Shown: piece after piece, positions 34,829 through 43,218 of the stretch | How the letters are laid out: each line of letters begins with the position of its first letter | How positions within the stretch are numbered: position 1 is the stretch's first letter | Origin: Planctomycetota bacterium | GTDB lineage: Bacteria; Planctomycetota; UBA1135; GCA-002686595 | Length of the DNA: 64,000 nucleotides | Direction of reading: 5' to 3' | Assembly (NCBI GenBank): GCA_016872795.1 | Contig: VGYZ01000004.1 | Span: forward strand, 25,486-89,485 | Program-made: the position numbers and the translations under genes | The notes under the pieces: generated by a model | The model's database searches: none | Told to the model about the DNA's origin: nothing | The model's input: the letters and a program-made list of their open reading frames with translations, nothing else

Positions 34829-36205
34829 CTAGCCTCGCCGCGGCCGCGGCGGCTCGAGGTCGAGCGCGCGTCCGCCGGCCGCAACCTGCGCCGCGCCGTC
34901 GCGCCAAGCCACGGTGCCGCGCCGCACCACGACTTGCGGCTTCCCGTGCAGTTCCCAGCCGTCGTAGGCAGACCACTTCGAGCGCGAGGGCAGCTCGTTC
35001 GCACGCACCGTGAAGCGCTGCTCGGGATCGAACAACACGACATCTCCGTCGTAGCCGCGCGCGAGCCGCCCCTTGCGCGGCAGGTGGAAGCTCTGCGCCG
35101 CACGCCATGTCACCGTATCGAGCGCCACCTGCGGATCGAGCCAGCCGCGCAGCGCGAGCTCGAAGGTGAGCGGCCAGAGGAGGTCGACCGACGGCATGCC
35201 CGACGGAGACTTGCCGTAGGGGCGCCGCTTGTACTCCAGCGGGTGCGGCGCGTGATCCGTGCCGATCGAGTCCACATCACCCGCCGTGAGCGCCGCGCAC
35301 AGGCCGAGCGAGTCGGAGGGCGTCTTGATCGACGGGTTGACCTTGAGCAGGTTGCCGAGCTTCTCGGCCCACTCGCAAGAGAGCAACAGGAAGTGCGGCC
35401 CGGTGCTCGACCACACGGGCAGTCCGCGCGTGCGCGCGCGGCGAATCTGCGCGGCCGCCTCGGCCGACGACACATGGTACACATGCAGCCAGGTGCCGTA
35501 GCGCTCCACGAACTCGATCGCCTTGCGCACGGACTCGACTTCGGCCTCGGTGGAGCGCGCGAGATGATGCAGCGCCACGGTCGCGTTGGGGTTGGCGTCG
35601 ACGAGCCGCAGCTTGTCGCGCTGGAGGATCGCTTCGTCCTCGCAGTGTGCGACGACCATGCGTCCGGCCTTGGCCGCACCTTCGAAGAGCCGCGCGAGCA
35701 GCTCATCGTCGAGCACGCCGCCGAGCCCCGTCGAACCTCCGAGGAAGCACTTGTAGGCCGGCGTGAGCGGCGCCATGGCGGCCAGCTCGGGCAGCGAGGC
35801 CTCGACGAGGTTCGCGAGGCAGCCGTAGTCGACGCGCGCGCGCTTCGAAACGTGCTCGAGGCGCTCCTCGAGCGCGCGCCGCGTGGTCGAGAGCGGCGGG
35901 TTGTTCTGCACCTCGACGACGCTGGTCACGCCTCCGTGCAGAGCGCCGAGCGAGCCCATGTCCCAGCCTTCGATGTGCTCGAGGCCCGGATCGCGAAAGT
36001 GCACGTGCACATCGACGAGCCCCGCGATCGCCGTCAACCCGCCCGCGTCGAGCCGCGGCAGGCCCTGCGCCTCGACATTCCCTCCGACGGCCTCGATCAC
36101 GCCCGCGCGGATGCGAATGTTGACCGGAGCCGACTGCGGGCCGGGCGGGTAGCTACGCGCTCCGCCGATCCACAGACTCTCACCGCGCACGCCGCTCGTG
36201 CTCAT
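34829..36205 (-). CDS. pyrC: Dihydroorotase
   Basis: A 458-residue metal-dependent amidohydrolase that closes carbamoyl-aspartate to dihydroorotate in pyrimidine synthesis. It has the HxH metal motif (VDVHVHFRDPG), the later GPHFLLL and the TDHAPHPLEYK motif, and the AFVEQLKL-type C-terminal segment ending RKGRLARGYDGDVVLFDPEQRFTV. ATG 36203-36205 overlaps the upstream SpoIIE-type gene by 4 nt (ATGA). The frame is open far upstream, but the overlap and the domain boundary fix this start. Related hydantoinases or allantoinases are an alternative; DPGLEHIEGWD and the TDHAPH motif favour dihydroorotase. Confidence 0.85.
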   Translation of the reverse strand: MSTSGVRGESLWIGGARSYPPGPQSAPVNIRIRAGVIEAVGGNVEAQGLPRLDAGGLTAIAGLVDVHVHFRDPGLEHIEGWDMGSLGALHGGVTSVVEVQNNPPLSTTRRALEERLEHVSKRARVDYGCLANLVEASLPELAAMAPLTPAYKCFLGGSTGLGGVLDDELLARLFEGAAKAGRMVVAHCEDEAILQRDKLRLVDANPNATVALHHLARSTEAEVESVRKAIEFVERYGTWLHVYHVSSAEAAAQIRRARTRGLPVWSSTGPHFLLLSCEWAEKLGNLLKVNPSIKTPSDSLGLCAALTAGDVDSIGTDHAPHPLEYKRRPYGKSPSGMPSVDLLWPLTFELALRGWLDPQVALDTVTWRAAQSFHLPRKGRLARGYDGDVVLFDPEQRFTVRANELPSRSKWSAYDGWELHGKPQVVVRRGTVAWRDGAAQVAAGGRALDLEPPRPRRG

Positions 36206-37599
36206 GTGCGTCGGACCACGACCAGCGTGACATCGTCCTCGGGCTTGCCACCAGAGAACTGCACGGCGGCCTCCGCCAGCACGCGCGTGATCGTCTCGGC
36301 GTCCGCGCCGCGCGCGGCCTGCTCGATCAGCAGCTGCTTCACGCGCTCCTCGCCGAGCAGCTTGTCGCGGTCTTGCTCCGGATGCGCCTCGATCAGACCA
36401 TCCGTGAAAGCGAGCAGCACATCGCCCGCGCGCAGTTCGAAGCGCTCGTCGATGGCGTACTCGATGTCCGCCGCGAATCCCAGTGCAAGCCCGTGAGCAT
36501 CGTAGGTGAGCACCGCTCCGTCGCGCACGAGCAGCGGACCGTGGTGCCCCGCATTGCACATCTCGACGCGGCCGTCCGCGGAAATCGCAAGCAAGAGCAG
36601 CGTGAGGAATGTGCCAGGCTCGATGCGATCCGAGAGGTCCTGATTGAGCATCGTCACCGCCGCCGCCGGATCGTTCGACATGCGCAGCCCCGTGCGCAGC
36701 ACGCCCTGCGCGCTCTGCGTGATGAGCGCCGGACCGACCCCGTGCCCCGAAACATCTCCGACCACGACCGCGAGGCGTCCGTCCTTGAGCTTGACGAAGT
36801 CGAAGAAGTCGCCCGAGGTCTTCTCCGCCGCGCGGAAGAAGCCGTGGATGTCGAGTCCCGGAATGTCCTTCGGCGTGCGCGGCATCAGGCCCGACTGCAC
36901 GGCCTTGGCGAGCTCGAGCGAGTGCTCGAGCCGCGCCTTCTCCAGCGACTCCTGATGGCTGCGGTGCTTGTCGAGCGTGATCGCGGCCTGCTGGCAGTGC
37001 GCGTTGAAGAGCTCGAGATCGCGCTGGCTGAACTCGCGCGTCGCGGCCTTCGAGTCGACATACAGCGCGCCCTTCAGGCTGACTCCGTCGTCGCGCGTGC
37101 GCGAGAGCGGCACGCACATCACCGCGCGCAGGCGCAGGTCGAACACCGACTGCCCCAGATCGCGCGCCTCGGACTCGTTCTGCACGGTGGCGAGCTTGGG
37201 CTCGTTGCGCTCGATCACATTGCGCACCACCGAAGTCGAGAAGCGCTCCTTGTCCTGCACCGGCTTCTTGTCGCGCGTGCGCGCGACGCGGATGCGCAGC
37301 TCGCCCGAGGGCTCGAGCAGCACGAGGAAGCCGCGCTCGGCGCCGCACAGCTCGACCGAGTTGTCGACGATCTGGACCAAGGTCTCGTCGAAGTCCCGTG
37401 CCTCGGAGAGGCGCGCGAACATCCCGAGCAGCACCTCGACCGTCCGCCGGTCGGTGTCCTTGTCCCCCGTGAGGAAGCGGGCCGTGGACACCCCGACGGC
37501 TGGATTCGCGCGCTCGGCGGCGGTCGCGGGCACGGGTACTGCCATCGGCGACGAACTCGGAGACTTGGCTGCACCATCCTTCTTGCCGCGCCAGAACAT
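36202..37599 (-). CDS. GAF-SpoIIE (PP2C) serine phosphatase
   Basis: A 465-residue cytosolic protein. A GAF-type sensor domain spans about 50-225 (ILVDNSVELCGAERGFLVLLE-like start, LYVDSKAATREFSQRDLELF). A short coiled linker (ESLEKARLEHSLELAKAVQSGLMP) leads to a SpoIIE-family PP2C phosphatase domain with the metal Asps in FDFVKLKDGRLAVVVGDVSGHGVG, AGHHGPLLV, FTDGLIE and EDDVTLVVVR. SpoIIE-type enzymes dephosphorylate STAS anti-anti-sigma proteins. A STAS-PilZ gene starts divergently 137 bp away, an obvious candidate substrate. The gene heads the operon with pyrC, DUF58 and vWA. Confidence 0.92.
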   Translation of the reverse strand: MFWRGKKDGAAKSPSSSPMAVPVPATAAERANPAVGVSTARFLTGDKDTDRRTVEVLLGMFARLSEARDFDETLVQIVDNSVELCGAERGFLVLLEPSGELRIRVARTRDKKPVQDKERFSTSVVRNVIERNEPKLATVQNESEARDLGQSVFDLRLRAVMCVPLSRTRDDGVSLKGALYVDSKAATREFSQRDLELFNAHCQQAAITLDKHRSHQESLEKARLEHSLELAKAVQSGLMPRTPKDIPGLDIHGFFRAAEKTSGDFFDFVKLKDGRLAVVVGDVSGHGVGPALITQSAQGVLRTGLRMSNDPAAAVTMLNQDLSDRIEPGTFLTLLLLAISADGRVEMCNAGHHGPLLVRDGAVLTYDAHGLALGFAADIEYAIDERFELRAGDVLLAFTDGLIEAHPEQDRDKLLGEERVKQLLIEQAARGADAETITRVLAEAAVQFSGGKPEDDVTLVVVRRT

Positions 37600-37651
37600 G
37601 GTCTCAATCTAGCGCAGCGGTTGCCCGGACTCCCGACCCAGCGGATATTGC

Positions 37652-37679
37652 TTGCCAGCTTGGCGACGGCGGCGACAAT
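37652..37679 (+). promoter_or_regulatory. Candidate promoter of the STAS-PilZ gene
   Basis: TTGCCA (37652-37657), a 16-bp spacer, then GACAAT (37674-37679). It would start transcription about 50 bp before ATG 37736. Confidence 0.38.
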
Positions 37680-37735
37680 GGACAACCTTTGGGGGCGGGG
37701 CCAGCGCCCGCTATCCACCGCTCGCATTCCCCGAA

Positions 37736-38581
37736 ATGGCCCCTTTTCAACCCGCCATGCACATCAACGCCGACCACGGACCGAACTTCGCCACCCTGCA
37801 CCTGCGTGGCGAGTTCGACACCTTCTACTGCACCGCCTTCCAGAACGAAGTGTCGGCCCTCCAGCAGGCCGGTGTCCATCGCGTGGTGCTCAACCTGCGC
37901 TTCGTGAAGTTCATCAACTCGACCGCGCTGGGCACCATCATCAAGGTCTCCAAGCTGCTGAAGGGGCAGGGCGGCAAGCTCGTGATCGCCCGCCCCTCGG
38001 AGTTCTGCCGCGAGATGATCAAGAAGATCGGCATCGACCGCATCGTGCCCGTGTGCGACACGGACGAGGCTGCTCAGGCTGCCGTGATGGGCGTTGCGGC
38101 AGTTCCGGTGCCGAAGTCTGAGACAGAGGCCGGCCCGCCCGAGGACGAAAGCTCGGTCATCTTCAGCCCGACCGACGCCAGCCGCATCGAACACTTCCTG
38201 TCGCAGACTCGGCGCTTCAAGGAGCTCGTGAACCCGGTTCATGGCCACAAGTTCGGCTCGAACTGGCGCGGCATCGGCCGCATGGCGCGCCTCGACGAGA
38301 CCGGCCTGCACTTCTCGTGGAATGGCGGGGACACCGGACTCGAGGTGTTCGCCATGGGTCAGCTGCTCTCGATCGGCACCGAGCTCAAGGTCAAGTTCCG
38401 CCTGCCGCTGTTCCAGTCGGGCTTCTGCGAGGCCATGGCGGTCGTGACTTCGGTCGAGGAACGCGAAGGCGGCGTCAAGATCGGCGCCAAGTTCACCAAG
38501 ATCGAGGAGCGCACGCTGGCCGCCGTGAAACAGTACTCGGCCGACATGAAGTACCTGAAGGACGAGCTGCACAGCGTCTGA
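37736..38581 (+). CDS. STAS-PilZ anti-sigma-antagonist-like protein
   Basis: A 281-residue protein from ATG 37736; ATG 37757 (MHINADHG) is also possible. The N-terminal STAS domain has GEFDTFYCTAFQNEV and VLNLRFVKFINSTALGTI, in which the Ser of the DSSG-type phosphosite is retained as NST. A linker follows, then a PilZ-like domain (about 135-265; GHKFGSNWRGIGRMARLDETGLHFSW). The PilZ part suggests c-di-GMP or a related ligand, and the STAS part suggests partner switching with an anti-sigma kinase. It sits opposite a SpoIIE-type phosphatase. No RsbW-like kinase is in the window. Confidence 0.85.
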   Translation: MAPFQPAMHINADHGPNFATLHLRGEFDTFYCTAFQNEVSALQQAGVHRVVLNLRFVKFINSTALGTIIKVSKLLKGQGGKLVIARPSEFCREMIKKIGIDRIVPVCDTDEAAQAAVMGVAAVPVPKSETEAGPPEDESSVIFSPTDASRIEHFLSQTRRFKELVNPVHGHKFGSNWRGIGRMARLDETGLHFSWNGGDTGLEVFAMGQLLSIGTELKVKFRLPLFQSGFCEAMAVVTSVEEREGGVKIGAKFTKIEERTLAAVKQYSADMKYLKDELHSV

Positions 38582-38611
38582 GAGAGAGCGCGTCCGCTCG
38601 TTGTCCCACGC

Positions 38612-38651
38612 GCCGCGCGCGCCGCTCCCGACGCAAAGAGGCGCGCGCGGC
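38612..38651 (+). terminator. Hairpin terminator of the STAS-PilZ gene
   Basis: A perfect 12-bp repeat, GCCGCGCGCGCC (38612-38623) with GGCGCGCGCGGC (38640-38651), around a 16-nt loop, followed by ACTTTCTT. It is 31 bp after the stop. Confidence 0.62.
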
Positions 38652-38787
38652 ACTTTCTTCCAGAGCAGCCGCGCCCTGACAGGCTTTCCGCCTCGCGGCG
38701 CTCGCTGCGGAAGGAGCTTCGAGTTCCGCGCGCCTCGTCCGCGCGGGAGCGCGCTTTTTCCCGCGCGGCGCTCAGCTCCGGTGGCCG

Positions 38788-39477
38788 ATGTCCGAAAACT
38801 GCCTGAACTCGGCCCCCACGCCCCTCATGCACCACCGCGACTCCATGAGCCCCCGACCGACTCGACGCAAGCCCTCGCCCATCCCCGGCACCGAACCCGC
38901 GCGCCGAGCGTTGTTCATCGATCGCTGGGGCACGCTGATCGACCTGCCGCCGGGCGGCTTCGCCCCCTTCCTCGAATGCCGCATCGCGCCGGGCGTCACG
39001 GACCTGCTGTTCCGACTCTCCGGTGCGGGCTGGAACCTCTACCTCATCGGCAACGAGGACCTCGTGGCCAACGGTCGCGTCCGCGACGAAGAGTGGGCCA
39101 GCTTCGAGCACTCGCTGCTCGAGTACCTGCAGGGTCAGGGCGTGCGCATCCTCCGCAACTACGCCTGTCTCGAACATCCCACCGAAGGTGTCGGCGCCCA
39201 CAAGCGCACCTCGGTCTTCCGGCTGCCGGACACCGGCATCTTCTTCCATGCCCGCCAGAACGACGGCGTAGCCGTCGAGCGCAGCTTCCTCGTCGGCGAC
39301 AGCACGCTCGAGATCGCAGCCGGCAGCCGGGCGGGCCTGCGCACCGTGGGTCTCGCCACGGGAAGCGGATGCCGCGACGGCGAGTACATGGTCGAGCCCG
39401 ACATCCGCGCCACCGACCTGCGCGAGGCGCTCGAGTTCTTCCTCAGATCCGAGGTCGGATCGACCAAGGCCGCCTGA
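38788..39477 (+). CDS. HAD-family phosphatase-like protein with altered catalytic motif
   Basis: A 229-residue HAD-superfamily (IIIA-type) protein related to histidinol- and heptose-bisphosphate phosphatases. Motif I reads FIDRWGTLI: nucleophile D45 is kept, but the general acid/base two residues later is W47 where active phosphatases have Asp. Motif II is GNE rather than the usual TNQ. The motif IV region reads SFLVGDSTLEIAAGSRAG. The first ~35 residues look unrelated, so an internal start at ATG 38821-38850 is possible. The protein may be inactive as a phosphatase, or have another chemistry or a binding role. It is unlinked to LPS or histidine genes. Confidence 0.8.
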   Translation: MSENCLNSAPTPLMHHRDSMSPRPTRRKPSPIPGTEPARRALFIDRWGTLIDLPPGGFAPFLECRIAPGVTDLLFRLSGAGWNLYLIGNEDLVANGRVRDEEWASFEHSLLEYLQGQGVRILRNYACLEHPTEGVGAHKRTSVFRLPDTGIFFHARQNDGVAVERSFLVGDSTLEIAAGSRAGLRTVGLATGSGCRDGEYMVEPDIRATDLREALEFFLRSEVGSTKAA

Positions 39478-39504
39478 TCCCAGCGGGCAGAGCAGCCTCA
39501 CGAG

Positions 39505-39543
39505 CAGCGCCTCCCTCTCAGGTTCCCTGGGAGCGGGGCGCTG
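39505..39543. terminator. Two-way hairpin between convergent genes
   Basis: CAGCGCC (39505-39511) pairs with GGCGCTG (39537-39543), with inner TCCC/GGGA pairs. It lies midway between two convergent stops (39477 and 39578) and may serve both. Confidence 0.45.
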
Positions 39544-39577
39544 CGCTAGTTCACGAACCGCTGCGCCGCAACGCGCC

Positions 39578-40267
39578 TCACCAGCCCGGGCCCCAACCGC
39601 GCACCGCGTTCGCGGCCGGAGCAGGCCACGGCCAGTGGAATCCGCGCCAAGGACGCTCGCGGACGGGCGCCTGCAGCCCAGGAGTCCAAGGGACACCCTC
39701 GGGCGATCGCAGCTTGCCCGCCGTGATGCGCGGACGTGGGTCGGAGCCGAGCAGCCGCACGCGGGCGCCGGGCAGCACGGTCCACGGAGGGCGCACGGCC
39801 CCGACACAACTCGGCGGCGAGAGCAAGAGCGGCGCGCCGGAGCGCAGCTCAAGTTCGATGACATCGCCGGTCCCAGCGCGCAACGCCAGTGCCCCGCGCG
39901 GACACAGACCGCGCCAGCCGCTCGCGAGCTCGAACCGCAGCGGGCCCTCGCGCACCTCGAGCTCTGCCCGTTCCAGACGGCCGAAGTCCAGAGTCAGCCC
40001 GCGCCCCTCCTCGCGCGAGGGCCGCCAACTGAGCGCCAGCGCGCCCTCGATGTCGAGGCTAGCGCTGCCGAGCCAGCGCATCCGCAGCCGCGAGAGCGTC
40101 GACGACTCGAGATAGCCCGACGCTCCGTGAGTCCAGTCGCTCGCACCGCTCGCCAGCGTCTCGACACCGCCGGAGTGGGCCGCGCGCACGCGACCCGCGA
40201 GCATGTCGAGGCGCAGTCGGGGAGGATCGCCCGCGAGGGCGCACAGCGAAACCGCAACCAGCCACAT
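39578..40267 (-). CDS. Secreted protein of unknown function
   Basis: A 229-residue protein with a short signal peptide (MWLVAVSLCALAGDPP). The mature part is rich in Leu, Arg, Trp and Gly with alternating residues typical of beta structure (SLDIEGALALSW, ELEVREGPLRFEL, VIELELRSGAPLLL). Its pattern suggests a FecR/jelly-roll-like beta domain, but I cannot assign it. The C-terminus is Trp/Pro rich. It starts 82 bp downstream of mcsB on the same strand and converges with the HAD-like gene. Confidence 0.68.
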   Translation of the reverse strand: MWLVAVSLCALAGDPPRLRLDMLAGRVRAAHSGGVETLASGASDWTHGASGYLESSTLSRLRMRWLGSASLDIEGALALSWRPSREEGRGLTLDFGRLERAELEVREGPLRFELASGWRGLCPRGALALRAGTGDVIELELRSGAPLLLSPPSCVGAVRPPWTVLPGARVRLLGSDPRPRITAGKLRSPEGVPWTPGLQAPVRERPWRGFHWPWPAPAANAVRGWGPGW

Positions 40268-40349
40268 GAAGTGTCTATCGAGTCCACGCCGCGGCCTACC
40301 CCAAGAGCGCGGCGAGAGCTCTCGGCGGGTGCGGAAAGAAGTTCCGCGC

Positions 40350-41447
40350 TCAGGCGAAGGCGCGGCGCAGCGCCTCGGCGCGCAGACGGTCGCGCTCCGT
40401 CGGCTCGACGAGGTCCTTGGCGACCGCGCGCTGCGACTGCACCTGCAGGTGCGCCTTCTGAAGCTGCACGCGCAAGCGGGCGAGCGTGCGCAGCTGGAGC
40501 TCCGAACATAGGCCGAGCAACTGCCCGAGCCGCAGGATCGAGAGGTGCGAAAGCGCGGTCTCCGTGCTCATCGCGCGCGACGAACGCACGAGCCCGAGTG
40601 CGCGCGCGGCGCGATCGGAAAGCTCCGGGCGCCGCGACTTCACCAACTCCGCGCGCATCGAGCGCTCGAACGCCACGACCGCCGGCACGAGCTCCCGCAG
40701 CTCGGCGAGCAGCGACTCCTCGCTGCGCCCGAGCGTGACCTGATTCGAGATCTGGTAGAAGTCGCCGAACGCACGCGAGCCCTCCCCGTACAGGCCGCGC
40801 ACCGCCAAGCCCGTGCGCGCAGCGGCCGTGAAGACCTTCTCCAGCTCGCTCGGAACGAGTGCGAGCGCTGGCAAGTGCAACATCACCGACGCGCGCAGGC
40901 CCGTGCCGACATTCGTCGGGCAGGCAGTCAAATAGCCGTACTGCGTGCTCGTCGCGTACTTCAGGCGCGTCTCGATCTCGTGATCGAGAGCGAGCGCGCG
41001 GGCGAAGGCCGCCTCCAGCTCGAACCCCGCCTCCATCGACTGCAGGCGCAAGTGATCTTCCTCGTTCACCATCACCGACAAGCGCTCGTCGTCGCTGAAT
41101 GCGACCGCGCGGCCGATGCGAGCGGCGCGCTCCTCGGCACTCGGCGCCAAGTCGCGACTCACGAGGTGGCGCTCGCGCAAGAGCAGGCGCAGCACGTCCG
41201 ACGACTCGGCGATGTCGATCCACTGCATGCGTCCGGCGCATGCAAAGCTCTCGAGCGCGGGGCGCAGCTTGGTCGCGAGCTCGCGGGCGCGCTCGTCGGA
41301 CAGCTTCGGCACGAACGGGTAGCCGTCCAAGTTGCGCGCGAGGCGCACGCGCGAGGAGATCACGACATCGCTGGCGTCCCCGGCGGGGACGAGCCACGAG
41401 GCGACGCGCTCAGCGAGGCGGACGGGATCGAAGGCTGACGCAGGCAT
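40350..41447 (-). CDS. mcsB: McsB protein-arginine kinase
   Basis: A 365-residue ATP:guanido phosphotransferase that phosphorylates arginines on proteins, tagging them for ClpCP degradation in Firmicutes. Landmarks: SSRVRLARNLDGYPF, VNEEDHLRLQ, CPTNVGTGLRASVMLHLP and RGLYGEGSRAFGDFYQISNQVTLG. The C-terminus carries RDRLRA, the RDxxRA phosphoarginine-binding motif used for allosteric activation. The usual partner genes ctsR, mcsA and clpC are not adjacent; the neighbours are unrelated. Confidence 0.93.
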   Translation of the reverse strand: MPASAFDPVRLAERVASWLVPAGDASDVVISSRVRLARNLDGYPFVPKLSDERARELATKLRPALESFACAGRMQWIDIAESSDVLRLLLRERHLVSRDLAPSAEERAARIGRAVAFSDDERLSVMVNEEDHLRLQSMEAGFELEAAFARALALDHEIETRLKYATSTQYGYLTACPTNVGTGLRASVMLHLPALALVPSELEKVFTAAARTGLAVRGLYGEGSRAFGDFYQISNQVTLGRSEESLLAELRELVPAVVAFERSMRAELVKSRRPELSDRAARALGLVRSSRAMSTETALSHLSILRLGQLLGLCSELQLRTLARLRVQLQKAHLQVQSQRAVAKDLVEPTERDRLRAEALRRAFA

Positions 41448-41494
41448 GCGAGCGTACTAGGCTAGCGTGCTCGCTCCCCCGGGGCACCTCGACC

Positions 41495-43216
41495 ATGTAC
41501 CTCGCGCTGTGCCTCGCCGTCCTTCCGCAGCAGTTCCCCGCGATACTCTGGCGCGCGCGGCAAGAGCCGAGCGAGTTGCAGCGTGCCTTCGGTGCCGTGT
41601 GCGTGTCGCGGACCGACTCGGTCGAAGCGCTGGTCGCCTCGGACATCGAGTTCCTCGTCTTCAACGCCCCGGGGCGCGACGACTTGCACCTCGAGCGCCA
41701 GCACGAGGGCTGGCAGGAGCGCCGTCGGCGCTGGCTCCAGTCGCGCGACCCTGCCTTGTGCCGCCGCGATCCGTGCCTCGCCGCTGCGGGAACGCTCGAG
41801 CGGCTGCGCGCCAAGCTCGGCGAGAGCCTCGCGAGCCGAGGCGGCGATGCGGGACTGGGCATCTCGCTCGGCGACGAAGTGGGACTGACGCCCGGCGGGG
41901 TGCCCGAGGATGTCTGCACCTGCGAGGCCTGCGAGCGCGAGTGGTCCGTTGCGCACGGGCGCGAGACTCGTCCGGAGCTTCCGTCGCTGCGCGACATCGG
42001 CACCGACGCGACCCTGCGAGCCGTGTTCGAGGGCGAGCTCGCGCCCAGCGCACTCTGGCTCGCACGCCGCGAGTTTCACCAGACCCAGATGCTCTCCGTT
42101 CTCGGGCAGCTTGCCCAGCTCGTGCGCGCCAAGGGCAAGCCGGTCGGCCTGCTCGGCATGTCGGGCCAGAGCGCGTTCGGCGGCGTCGCGGTCGAGCGCA
42201 TTCTCCCCGCGCTCGATTTTCTGGAGTGCTACCGCGTCGGCAACGCCCGCGACCTGGCGTTCACGCTGCGTGGCCCGCAGCAGCGCGTGTTCCTGACGGT
42301 GTTTGCGAACGACGGGCCGAGCGGAACGGCGTGGTCAGTGTGGGAACATTGGATGCACGGTGGAGATGGCGTCTTCGTGTGGAGCGAAGAGGATCTGGAG
42401 CGCGCAGCGGCGGACAGCGCGAGCCTGCTCGCGACCCTCGCTCGTGTCCGCGCCCTGCCGCCCCATCGGCCGCGCCCGACGGGCATCGCCATCGCCCATT
42501 CCGGTCGAGCCGTCGCGGCCGGATGGCTGCGCGATGCGCTGGTCGACGGGGCCACATGGCCGCAGCGCTTCCCGAGCTGGCAGGAACGACACGGCCGCGT
42601 CGAGCGCGCGCGAGCGCGCTGGTTCGACTTCGCGCGCTGCGCGGGAGCGATGCCCGGGGCGCTCCCGATCGAGAGCCTCGCGCCGGGCGATGCGGCGCGC
42701 TTTCCGCTGCTGGTGCTGAGCGAGCTCCTGGTGCTTTCCTCGGACGATCTCGCGCGCCTCGCCGCGTATCGCCGCGCGGGCGGCACGCTCGTGATCGACG
42801 GCGAGTTCGGCTGGACGGATGGCCTTGGCCATGCGCTCGAGGGCAGCGCGCGGCGCGAACTCTTGGAGCATGGCCCCGTGTTCGAGCCTCCCGCCGGGTT
42901 GGAGCTGCGCCTCGGTGGGCAACCGATCACGACGGAACAACGCGCGTGGCTCGTCGAACGAAAGGTGGAGCTGGCGCCACTGATGCCAGCAGCGGAAGCG
43001 AACGCCGCGCCGTGGCTCGTCACGTGGATCGCCACGAATCGCGGCGCTCGACTCGCCTTCCTGCCGTCCTCGCCCGCGAGCGGCGGAACCCCGCTGCGCT
43101 TCGAGCCCGTCGCCAACTGCGAGCTGCACTGGCTGCATCCGCCCGACGCGAGCGGCTGGAGCACGGTGCTTGCCGACGGCGAGGCGGCCGTGGTCGAACT
43201 CGCGCGCAAACCCTGA
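41495..43216 (+). CDS. Secreted GH42-like (beta-galactosidase-type) protein
   Basis: A 573-residue protein from ATG 41495, divergent from mcsB. A short N-terminal hydrophobic stretch (MYLALCLAVLPQQFP) may be a signal peptide. The first part is barrel-like (FLVFNAPGRDDLHLE, LGISLGDEVGLTPGGVPEDVCTCEACEREW). The second part resembles the beta-galactosidase trimerisation domain (GATase-like fold), with GIAIAHSGRAVAAGW and LLVLSELLVLSSDDLARLAAYRRAGGTLVIDGEFGW. The overall layout matches GH42-type or related planctomycete hydrolases. Catalytic glutamates were not assigned, so the activity is unproven. Confidence 0.7.
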   Translation: MYLALCLAVLPQQFPAILWRARQEPSELQRAFGAVCVSRTDSVEALVASDIEFLVFNAPGRDDLHLERQHEGWQERRRRWLQSRDPALCRRDPCLAAAGTLERLRAKLGESLASRGGDAGLGISLGDEVGLTPGGVPEDVCTCEACEREWSVAHGRETRPELPSLRDIGTDATLRAVFEGELAPSALWLARREFHQTQMLSVLGQLAQLVRAKGKPVGLLGMSGQSAFGGVAVERILPALDFLECYRVGNARDLAFTLRGPQQRVFLTVFANDGPSGTAWSVWEHWMHGGDGVFVWSEEDLERAAADSASLLATLARVRALPPHRPRPTGIAIAHSGRAVAAGWLRDALVDGATWPQRFPSWQERHGRVERARARWFDFARCAGAMPGALPIESLAPGDAARFPLLVLSELLVLSSDDLARLAAYRRAGGTLVIDGEFGWTDGLGHALEGSARRELLEHGPVFEPPAGLELRLGGQPITTEQRAWLVERKVELAPLMPAAEANAAPWLVTWIATNRGARLAFLPSSPASGGTPLRFEPVANCELHWLHPPDASGWSTVLADGEAAVVELARKP

Positions 43217-43218
43217 CG

